From assembly GCA_030549335.1 (NCBI GenBank), contig CM060187.1, positions 8,618,001-8,682,000 of the forward strand: 64,000 bases of DNA. Direction: 5' to 3'. Every line of letters begins with the position of its first letter. Position 1 is the stretch's first letter. This document shows positions 55,711 through 64,000 of this stretch, in pieces. The position numbers and the translations under genes are program-made. A model generated the notes under the pieces. It ran no database searches. It saw nothing but the letters and a program-made list of their open reading frames with translations, and was not told the DNA's origin. This stretch comes from Pontederia crassipes. Its lineage: Eukaryota > Streptophyta > Magnoliopsida > Commelinales > Pontederiaceae.

Positions 55711-56391
55711 CATTATTGAGTATATTTTATCCTGGTTTGGTTGATTGGAATGATTCCATCTTTTTATGATTGCAATTGCAAGTTATCATTCCAAACTTCC
55801 TTGAATTGCAAAAATCAGCATTGAACTTTCTTTTGAGCCCAATGATAACTTGATTTTCAGTGAGGACCCTCTTTTGATTCAACCTAGCTAACAACTATAT
55901 AATCATATATTGCTTAGTTAGAAGCTAATTGAGCCGTGGGAATAGCCATTTTCAAGTTGAATCAAAAGTTGGACATTTAATGATAACTTGTTCCATTCCA
56001 TCCTTAATGAATTTAGATGAACCTCAAATCCTAGAAAAACCTTCCTCATAGATAGTTAAACCTTTTTAGACTTCAATTTAGCATTTATAATTCTATTTTG
56101 CAAGAATTTCCAAAACCTAAAAACCAATTATCATTTCACTTTCCATTAAAAATCTGTTTTCACTATTCATAAAAAAATCTGTTTTTAGCCACTTAAGTAG
56201 AACTATTCTAGATTGTTTTAGGGTGTCTTAGACTTCAAATTCTTGTGGATACGACGATCTGAGTCTACTATAACTTACCTGTGCACTTGCAGCTAGTGAG
56301 TTGGGAGACAAAAAAAAATGAAAAATTGACCTTTTCTTTAATTTCAGCAAGTTATCACTAGAAAACCCAAATATCACTATCAAGTTTTTGG

Positions 56392-59300
56392 ATGAAGATG
56401 GTGAACACCCACATTCTCCTTGGGAGGCCTTTTCTAGCCACTGCAGGAGCTGTAATTAATGTTAAGGAAGGGAGATTGACCTTCCAAATTGGAGAGGAGA
56501 AGATTGAATTCAATTTGGCCCAAGTTATCAGTAGGCCAAGTTTTCTAGAAAATGATTTTGAAGATGGGCAATTGGATCAAGTGGTGGAGCAAGTTTCAGC
56601 TATAATCCCTATTGAAGATCCATTGCAAAGGTGTCTAATTTTTTACCATTTGAGAGAATTGGAAGATCCAGAAGCTGTGGCATATAAATCAGTACTGAAC
56701 TCTTCAATATCAGTGGAAAATGCAGGAATTCAAGGTGAGGTACAACAGGTTATCATTGCTAAATGTCAAGGCAATCCAGTTCAAGCTAATTCCAAGTTGG
56801 AACTCAAGCCTCTTCCTAGCAATCTGAAGTATGAATTCTTGGGGGAGAATTCAACTTTTCCTGATATCATTAATGCTAATTTGCCTCAGGATCAGGTGGA
56901 AGAGCTGCTGAAGAGGTTGAAATTGTATAGGGAGGTGATAGGCTACTCAATTGAAGACATCAAGGGTATTAATCCCTCCATTTGCATGCATAGGATCCCT
57001 ATGGAGGACAGCTACAAGCCCTCCATTGAATGTCAAAGGAGACTCAACCCAACCATGAAAGAAGTGGTAAAGAAAGAAGTATTGAAGTTGCTGAATGCAG
57101 GAATCATATACTCCATTTCAGATAGTGAATGGGTCAGTCCAGTGCAGGTGGTGCCAAAGAAGGGAGGAATTACAGTGGTGAAGTCAGATTCTGATGAATT
57201 GATATCCACAAGAACCATTACAGGTTGGAGGATGTGCATTGAGTTCAGAAAGTTAAACAAGGCCACAAGAAAGGACCATTTCCCATTGCCATTCATTGAT
57301 CAGATGTTGGAAAGGTTGGCTAGGCATTCCCATTTCTTTTATCTTGATGGGTACTCAGGTTTCTTGCAAATTCCAATTCACCCCCAAGATCAACACAAGA
57401 CTGCATTCACTTGTCCATATGGGACTTTTGCCTATAGGAGAATGCCCTTTGGCTTATGCAATGCCCCTGCAACCTTCCAAAGGTGTATGATGTCTATATT
57501 TTCAGACTTCATTGAAGAAATTATGGAGGTCTTCATGGATGACTTTTCAGTATATGGAGACTCATTTGATGCTTGCCTAGACAATTTGACAAAGGTGCTA
57601 CAAAGATGTAGAGAATCCAACTTGATACTCAATTGGGAGAAATGCCATTTTATGGTCCAAGAAGGAGTTGTCTTAGGACATGTGGTCTCAAGCAAAGGCA
57701 TTGAAGTGGACAAGGCAAAAATTGAAGTGATTGAGAAGCTACCACCACCCACAAGTGTTAAGGCAGTTAGGAGTTTTTTGGGGCATGCAGGCTTCTACAG
57801 GAGGTTTATTAAAGGTTTCTCCATGATAACTAGACCCCTCACCAAGTTGCTGGACAAAGATGATGAGTTTCATTTTAATGAAGAGTGTATGAAGGCATTC
57901 AAGAAGTTAAAGGAAGCCCTCACCTCAGCCCCTATAGTGCAGTCACCTGATTGGACTCTTCCTTTTGAAATCATGTGTGATGCTTCAGACCAGGCTGTAC
58001 GGGCAGTCTTGGGACAAACCAGGGAGAAGAAGCACTATGTCATATGCTATGCAAGCAAGACTCTAGATGAAGCACAAATCAATTATGCAACTACTGAGAA
58101 AGAACTTCTTGCTGTGGTGTATGCATTTGACAAATTCAAGCCATACCTGGTGGGATCCAAAGTCATTGTATTCACAGACCACCAAGTTGTGAGGCACTTA
58201 ATCAACAAGAAGGAATCCAAGCCAAGGCTAATCAGGTGGATCTTATTGCTTCAAGAAATTGATGTTGAAATCAAAGACAAAAGGAGTAGTGAAAATCTTG
58301 TGGCTGACCACTTATCAAGAATGGAAGGGATACAAGAATCATCTACACTTCCTATCAATGATGCATTTCCTTATGATAGTTTGATGGCTGTGGCAATTAA
58401 TCAAGTTCCCTGGTATGCTGACTTGGTCAATTACCTTGCATGTGGAATTACCCCTCCTGACTACACATATCAGCAAAGAAAGAAATTCTTTCATGACTTG
58501 AAAGATTATTATTGGGATGACCCCTTTCTATTCAGAAAATCTCTTGATGGCATATATAGAAGATGTGTACCCCAGTCTGAATTTCAGGAAATCTTGGAGG
58601 CATGTCATTCATCCCCTTATGGAGGCCATGGAGCCACACACAAGACTGCTGCTAAAGTCCTTCAATCTGGTTTTTATTGGCCAAGTTTATTTAAGGATGC
58701 ACATATCTTTGTGAAGGACTGTGATCAATGCCAAAGAGCTGGTTCCATCTCAAGAAGGAATGAAATGCCACAACAAGAAATTCTAGAAGTGGAAATATTT
58801 GATGTTTGGGGCATTGACTACATGGGGCCTTTCCCTAGTTCATGTGGTTACAAGTTTATTCTTCTAGCTGTGGACTATGTGTCCAAATGGATTGAGGCCA
58901 TTCCCACCATTGCAGTTGATTCCAGGGCAGTAATCAAGTTGTTCAAGGAAGTTATCTTTCCAAGGTTTGAAATTTCTAGAGTGGTCATAAGTGATGGGGG
59001 TAGCCACTTTATTGAAAGGTGTTTTGAAAACCTCCTAATTAAATATGGAGTGAGGCATAAAGTTTCCACTTCATATCACCCCCAAACAAATGGCCAAGCA
59101 GAAGTGTCAAATAGGGAGGTAAATGCCATATTGGAGAAAACAGTTTCTTTGACAAGAAAAGATTGGAGTTTGAAGTTGAATGAAGCTCTTTGGGTATATA
59201 GGACAGCATACAAGACTCCAATTGGTACTTCTCCCTACAAGCTTGTCTATGAAAAAAACTGCCATTTGCCAATTGAGTTGAAGCATAAGGCATATTGGGC

Positions 59301-59706
59301 AGTCAAGGCACTCAATTATGATATGCATGCATGTGGGCAAAAGAGGCTTCTCCAAATTGATGAACTTGATGAAATTAGGCTAAATGCCTACCATAATTCA
59401 GAATTCTACAAGGAAAGGACTAAAAGATGGCATGATGGAAGGATTCTGAAAAGGGATTTCAAGGTTGGAGACCTTGTATTATTCTTCAACTCAAGATTAA
59501 AGATTTTTCCAGGAAAGTTGAAGTCAAGGTGGAGTGGACCATTCAAAATTCATAAAGTATATCCATTTAGTGCTGTGGACCTTCTGAATGACAAAGATGA
59601 CATATTTAAGGTAAATGGACAGAGGTTAAAGCTTTACAATCCCACAGCTATGGATTCTGCAAAGGAGGAGCTGACTCTAGCTGATTTGCCACTACTACCT
59701 AGCTGA
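56392..59706 (+). CDS. Pol polyprotein: partial protease, RT, RNase H, integrase
   Basis: One open frame of 1104 residues. Residues 9-20 ([12 protein letters not shown]) are the end of protease; its active site is missing. [29 protein letters not shown] fingers, [24 protein letters not shown], and FMDD at 381-384. RNase H: MCDASD (Asp530), [23 protein letters not shown]. Integrase: zinc module from His739 to CDQCQ, then Asp809, Asp868 and Glu904 (35 residues between the last two, a D,D35E core), and a GPF-type [10 protein letters not shown] end; no chromodomain. The unusual [10 protein letters not shown] (family mostly DASDYAVGAV) is a possible mutation. Start is the first Met after the LTR; the original start was in gag. 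Confidence 0.95.
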   Translation: MKMVNTHILLGRPFLATAGAVINVKEGRLTFQIGEEKIEFNLAQVISRPSFLENDFEDGQLDQVVEQVSAIIPIEDPLQRCLIFYHLRELEDPEAVAYKSVLNSSISVENAGIQGEVQQVIIAKCQGNPVQANSKLELKPLPSNLKYEFLGENSTFPDIINANLPQDQVEELLKRLKLYREVIGYSIEDIKGINPSICMHRIPMEDSYKPSIECQRRLNPTMKEVVKKEVLKLLNAGIIYSISDSEWVSPVQVVPKKGGITVVKSDSDELISTRTITGWRMCIEFRKLNKATRKDHFPLPFIDQMLERLARHSHFFYLDGYSGFLQIPIHPQDQHKTAFTCPYGTFAYRRMPFGLCNAPATFQRCMMSIFSDFIEEIMEVFMDDFSVYGDSFDACLDNLTKVLQRCRESNLILNWEKCHFMVQEGVVLGHVVSSKGIEVDKAKIEVIEKLPPPTSVKAVRSFLGHAGFYRRFIKGFSMITRPLTKLLDKDDEFHFNEECMKAFKKLKEALTSAPIVQSPDWTLPFEIMCDASDQAVRAVLGQTREKKHYVICYASKTLDEAQINYATTEKELLAVVYAFDKFKPYLVGSKVIVFTDHQVVRHLINKKESKPRLIRWILLLQEIDVEIKDKRSSENLVADHLSRMEGIQESSTLPINDAFPYDSLMAVAINQVPWYADLVNYLACGITPPDYTYQQRKKFFHDLKDYYWDDPFLFRKSLDGIYRRCVPQSEFQEILEACHSSPYGGHGATHKTAAKVLQSGFYWPSLFKDAHIFVKDCDQCQRAGSISRRNEMPQQEILEVEIFDVWGIDYMGPFPSSCGYKFILLAVDYVSKWIEAIPTIAVDSRAVIKLFKEVIFPRFEISRVVISDGGSHFIERCFENLLIKYGVRHKVSTSYHPQTNGQAEVSNREVNAILEKTVSLTRKDWSLKLNEALWVYRTAYKTPIGTSPYKLVYEKNCHLPIELKHKAYWAVKALNYDMHACGQKRLLQIDELDEIRLNAYHNSEFYKERTKRWHDGRILKRDFKVGDLVLFFNSRLKIFPGKLKSRWSGPFKIHKVYPFSAVDLLNDKDDIFKVNGQRLKLYNPTAMDSAKEELTLADLPLLPS

Positions 59707-60335
59707 TTTCACCTTGTATCAATGTCTAGCCAAAGACATTAAAGAAAGGCACTTCTTGGGAGGTAACCCAAGCCATTATCAACCTAATCCTTCTGTTTTT
59801 GCAGGAATAAGGGATGAGGAACAAGTTCAAACCACAATTCCAAAATTTAGGGAGTACCCATACCCTTTACTTTTGATTTTTCCACTGAAAACTCAATGAT
59901 AACTTATAATATCTTTTTCATTAAGATACAATGATCTTATCATCATCTGAATTAACATTCATTTCAGTTATCCAAATCTGTTTTAGATTAATTTCAGTGA
60001 ACTTCAGAAATTTCCAATACATTGTTGAAATTGTGCACTCAAAATTCTAATTTCACTATTTCACTGATATCTTTTGGTTCTCTGCAGGATCAATTGCTAC
60101 TAATGAAGATTAGATCACCCAAAGCTTCTGGATGAAGTGCCAAGAGCATTCAAATGCCCAATTTAATGCATTTCAATCCCACCCACCCCTCTCCCTTGCC
60201 TTTATTTCAACCCTGAGGACAGTGTTGAGAATAAGCTTGGGGGAGGAAACCTGGTGCTTTTTTAACCTTTACACCATATTTTCAATTGATTTTAATGTTC
60301 ATATCATAATTCATACCAGGTTATCATTTCCCCAC
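59707..60335 (+). other. 3' non-coding region of the Athila-like element
   Basis: Directly after the stop comes a block AAGAAAGGCACTTCTTGGGA / GGTAACCCAAG (about 59741-59772) that is widespread after pol in Athila/Tat elements, then CTGAGGACAGTG and AAGCTTGGGGGAGGAAACC at 60212-60248. From there about 87 bp lead to the 3' LTR, and no purine tract abuts it; the bases before the LTR are TTATCATTTCCCCAC. Confidence 0.75.
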
Positions 60336-63300
60336 TGATCACTTGCTGATCACTATATGTTTCTAACCCATTTTAGATGAAATTCATACATATCGAGTCT
60401 CACTTTTGCCTATTTTTGGGCCAATTATACTTGGAATGCAAACATTATGATAACTAGTTGATATTCCTCATTTCATACTTAATTCCATGTGCATAGAGGT
60501 TCTGAAATGCCAAAATCCATTAATATTTAAATTATATGCCAAGTTATCATTTTGAGGACAAGTTATCATTATTTTGAATGAACTAATTTTCAATGGTTTT
60601 CTTGCCCTAAATCCATCATTATCATGCATAAATCATATTTGGATAGTCACATCTCAACTTGTGCAAAATTTTAAGTCCATTTGAACAAGTTATCATTTTT
60701 CAAGTGCCAAGTTATCGTTAAAGGGAAATTTTGTCATTTCGACATGCAAAATCATTAATTTTGCACAGGGACCTTAAGCAATCATCTTTTTATTGTTCTA
60801 ACTCATTGATGATCAAATTTCATCACATTTGGATAACCACAACTCAAGTTATCACAAGTTATCGTTTTTAAGTCATATAAGTTATCGTTTTTGGCACCCA
60901 AGTTATCACTCCTTTGAAATCTTATTCATATTTGATTTCTGCTGCACTCACTTGTTACCCTAGTCCATTTGATGCTTCTAATGCTTTGAATAACTTGCAT
61001 TTGGATAATTTCCAAGATTTGTGACAAGTTATCATTTTCGGGTTCAAAACCATAAAGTTTTCATATAGATTTTCATTCCTGCATAACACATAATCCCATT
61101 TCATATTTGAACTAGTTACCAGCAATATTCTAATCTCTATTTGTCAAAACACCATTCAAGGGCTTTGATACTTGCTATTTTGGGGTTTGTAGCAGGGAGA
61201 AAAGGTGGCCAAAAAGTAGAAAAAAATGGGGGGACCACTGAATTCCTGCACCAAAAGTTGTCTGCAGCAGTGCAGATTCTTCCAGGCAGTGGACAGGTGG
61301 CTTAAACAGGAGGATTAGAACATTACGATGCTGATCAAAGGGTGGAAATGAGTGATATAAAAGGTGGAATTTCTGGAGGAGAGAGGGGGGCTGGACATTG
61401 AGGGTTTGGAGGAGGTTTCCTGCTGGAGCTATTGCTGCTGGAGGAGCTGCTGCCGAGGGCCTTGAAGCAATTATGATTTATATCTGTTTCCCATTCCATT
61501 TTATGTCAGGTTCTGTAAATATGAGGAGCTAAACTCCATTTCTTCTAGGATGGGGTAGTAGTTTAGATTAGTTTTGGATGGATATGGATAGAATTTGTAA
61601 TCCTGCACTTTAATCAAATCTATTTTCAGATTTCAGAACCATTTTGCATTGATTCATGCCATTGATAGGTCTTATTTATAATCTATAATTGAGAAGTTAT
61701 CTTTAGATCTAACTCTTGTTCAGAGATGAATTAGGAATCAATGGCATGTTACTGGATTTCATTTTATTGCAATTTGATTTCTGAATTCTAGTTTTCTGAT
61801 TTTCTGAATCTGATTCTGATTTGTATGGTTCTGAATTTGATTCTTGTGACTATTAAATATGTTCTTCATTTCTAACCTGATTAATTGAGTCCTTGGGAAG
61901 TTTCTATTGTCCCTATCTTGTTCAGAAATGAATCAAGATTGTTTGGGCAATCATTTGACTCAAATCAGATTTTTCCACTGATTTCTGAATGAAAACCAGA
62001 ATTCTGATTTTTTCTAATTTCCTATTGGAATCTGTTTTACCAATTGAGTCCCCTGAATTCTTCCAATCACTGATAAGTGAACTTTAGGGATGTCTTGTAG
62101 TCCAGAGATGGGTCAAGAATCAGTTGGTAAATTAGATTTCCATTGATTTAAAATTCTGATTTCTAAAATACTAATTTCCTGGTTTCTGGTTTTCTGAATT
62201 TCCTGAACTTGATTTTTCTGAACTTTTGGATCTGATTGTCATTAAGGATTGGATTAATTGAACAATTGAGAAGCTAATATATGTCCTAATCTTATTCAGA
62301 AATGAATCAAGATGTTTGACAATTCAGGATTCAGAAATTTGTTTCTTTCAAAAATTTGATTTCTGAATTTATTTCTGAAATCTATCCTGATTTTTCTGAT
62401 TTTGTTTGGAATTTGATTTGCCAATTGTTAATCCCTATTTCATTCAAATCACTGAGAGGTGTACTCTAGGAATCTCTTGCAGTCCAGAGATGGGTCAAGA
62501 AGCATTTGGCAAACCTTAATTCCATCAATCTACATTGCTGATTTTCCTGAAATGCTGATTCTTGTTATCTTATTTTAATTAAATTCTGATTTTCATTGTC
62601 AATCCTCATTTTAATTCACTACTGAGAGGTAGTCTTAAGGGCTTCCTTGAGATCCAGAGATGAGCCAAGGAGCAATGGAAATTGTGAATTCCTGTGGTCA
62701 TATGTTTTGCATTTTCAATTGAATTGTGTTTGTGTGGATTTCAATTTACTTTGCAACCGAGAGGTTGATTTTAAATCCTCCTGGAATTCAGAGATGAATC
62801 AAGGATCACAAGCACCATTATTGAGTATATTTTATCCTGGTTTGATTGATTGGAATGATTCCATCTTTTTATGATTGCAATTGCAAGTTATCATTCCAAA
62901 CTTCCTTGAATTGCAAAAATCAGCATTGAACTTTCTTTTGAGCCCAATGATAACTTGATTTTCAGTGAGGACCCTCTTTTGATTCAACCTAGCTAACAAC
63001 TATATAATCATATACTGCTTAGTTAGAAGCCAATTGAGCTGTGGGAACAGTCATTTTCAAGTTGAATCAAAAGTTGGACATTTAATGATAACTTGTTCCA
63101 TTCTATCCTTGATTAATTTAGATGAACCCCAAATCCTAGAAGAACCTTCCTCATAGATAGTTAAACCTTTTTAGACTTCAATTTAGCATTTATAATTCTA
63201 TTTTGCAAGAATTTCCAAAACCCAAAAACTAATTATCATTTCACTTTCCATTAAAAATCTGTTTTCACTATTCATAAAAAAAATCTATTTTTAGCCACTT

Positions 63301-63487
63301 AAGTAGAACTATTCTAGATTGTTTTAGGGTGTCTTAGACTTCAAATTCTTGTGGATACGATAACCTGAGTCTACTATAACTTACCTGTGCACTTGCAGCT
63401 AGTGAGTTGGGAGACAAAAAAAATGAAAAATTGGTCTTTTCTTTAATTTCAGCAAGTTATCACTAGAAAACTCAAATATCACTATCA
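60336..63487 (+). repeat. 3' LTR (3152 bp) of the Athila-like element
   Basis: TGATCACTTG...ATATCACTATCA; differs from the 5' LTR by a modest number of point changes and a 21-bp unit near 60560. Followed by the CCCAC duplication. Confidence 0.93.
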
Positions 63488-63492
63488 CCCAC
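63488..63492. repeat. TSD (CCCAC), right
   Basis: Identical to 53206-53210. Confidence 0.9.
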
Positions 63493-63893
63493 TAACGTCA
63501 TTGGTTCATCGACCTTGCACCGAAAACATCTTAGGATTGACGAGCCGGCACCGATAGATTATGACGATGGAGATGATGCCACCGATGGAGAGCCAGTGCC
63601 GATGGACACTCAGGCTGCACTAGAAGCTAGCCTAGCTTCCCTCCACCTTTGGCACCCGTTGAGCATATTGGATCTTTCCACTTGGCTCCCTATGGCGCCT
63701 ATGATTTCACGGCCCTGTCCAGCAGGTGGGTGCCATAGACCATCGCATGACCAAGATGGATCGTCGTCTTCGACGAATGGAGCGTGACTCCCGATACCTT
63801 GTTAGCTCGCTACAGGCCTACTATGCATCGCAGGGATTTATTCCTCCCGTAGCTCGTGATGATGATAGTCCCGATGAGATGGTAGATGACTGA
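63493..63893 (+). pseudogene. Additional 3' ORF of SIRE-like copia, C-terminal part
   Basis: Resumes the reading frame left at 53210. An acidic stretch with Asp/Asp-Gly and Pro (EPAPIDYDDGDDATDGEP) is followed, after a frameshift near 63640-63720, by HRMTKMDRRLRRMERDSRYL, a coiled-coil-like segment, and SLQAYYASQGF; the stop is TGA at 63891-63893. The same kind of tail ends the extra ORF of SIRE-like elements. Function unknown. Confidence 0.65.
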
Positions 63894-64000
63894 CCTCCCT
63901 CTTTGATGATGTCAAAAGGGGGAGAAGTTTGGTTAGGATGGGACGATGTTATATGTTTTTTTATGTGTTTTTAGTTTGATGTACCTCAGTTAGTTGTTAT
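63894..64000 (+). other. Start of the copia 3' non-coding region
   Basis: AAAAGGGGGAGAAGTTTGG at 63914-63932 is like the purine-rich words before copia 3' LTRs, but no LTR start is seen before the window ends. Confidence 0.5.

Larger units (their letters stand above)
53211..56382 (+). repeat. 5' LTR (3172 bp) of the Athila-like element
   Basis: TGATCACTTG...ATATCACTATCA. Contains at least 14 AAGTTATCA or GATAACTT words, a pair CAAGTTATCATTATTATATG/CAACTTATCATTATT that is single in the 3' LTR, a TATAAAAGG box at 54252-54260, and seven degenerate repeats of about 135-193 bp downstream. Confidence 0.93.
53211..63487 (+). mobile_element. Young Athila-like gypsy element with intact pol, lacking PBS and gag
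   Basis: Two LTRs of 3172 and 3152 bp with few differences, a perfect CCCAC duplication, and one long open pol frame. The 5' LTR passes within ten bases into the middle of protease; PBS, leader, gag and the protease active site are all missing. Absence of a chromodomain and the RT/integrase wording ([26 protein letters not shown]) place it with Athila/Tat elements. It lies within the 3' ORF of the SIRE-like copia. Confidence 0.93.
41506..64000 (+). mobile_element. SIRE-like Ty1-copia element, 3' end beyond the window
   Basis: 5' LTR, PBS, gag with two zinc knuckles, protease, integrase, RT, RNase H and an additional ORF after RNase H, the layout of SIRE/Maximus elements. Two gypsy elements interrupt it (43238-48288 in gag, 53211-63487 in the extra ORF). 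Its domain pieces line up in order once these are set aside. The coding sequence carries many stops. The 3' LTR is not reached. Confidence 0.88.

Noticed and set aside
1..64000. Host genes, tRNA or rRNA genes
   Set aside because: Every coding-like stretch that I could identify belongs to a transposable element, and no tRNA or rRNA pattern was seen on reading.

Overview
The window looks like a nested block of transposable elements from a large, repeat-rich flowering-plant genome, probably heterochromatic. I found no host gene, tRNA, rRNA or bacterial-type feature. The lineage calls (Tekay/Del chromovirus, Athila/Tat, SIRE-like Ty1-copia, CACTA) rest on protein motifs, initiator-Met-tRNA primer sites, polypurine tracts, LTR ends and target-site duplications (TSDs) read directly from the sequence. 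The species cannot be named from this.

Layout, left to right. 1-3721: 3' end of an Athila/Tat-type gypsy element with its 3' LTR. 3722-9260: old minus-strand Tekay-type relic (decayed RT, PBS, 2.5-kb 5' LTR). 9261 to about 26760: old minus-strand SIRE-like copia relic with gag but no visible pol. It is split by a CACTA transposon (11570-15524, itself holding a solo LTR at 12042-13136) and by a complete but dead Tekay element (17072-25769, TSD TTAAA). 26760-28560: unassigned, solo-LTR-like repeat block. 28898-30325: minus-strand copia LTR plus the end of its pol. 30330-33587: plus-strand Tekay-type pol relic and partial LTR. 33588-41505: left part of a second CACTA element, holding a minus-strand solo LTR (34141-40445) that is itself split by a gag-only copia (34852-39467, TSD AAAAG). 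41506 to the window end: SIRE-like copia with 5' LTR, gag, pol and an extra 3' ORF. It is interrupted by a short pol-less gypsy element (43238-48288) and by a young Athila-like element (53211-63487, TSD CCCAC) carrying an intact 1104-residue pol but no gag and no primer site.

The most unusual signal is a family of short-motif arrays embedded in the LTRs. ACGGCCGA arrays occur in an Athila/Tat-type element and in one Tekay LTR. GGTCGACCGG arrays occur at the matching place in a second Tekay LTR and also in unrelated copia LTRs. AAGTTATCA arrays fill the young Athila-like LTR. Spacers between motifs are not alike between families, so the motif, not the surrounding sequence, is shared. This resembles in form the short-motif arrays recognised by VANDAL-encoded anti-silencing proteins; that comparison is inference only.

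Almost no element could move on its own. Gag-only, pol-only and gag-protease-only copies sit side by side, which would suit trans-complementation, but most reading frames carry stops or frameshifts.
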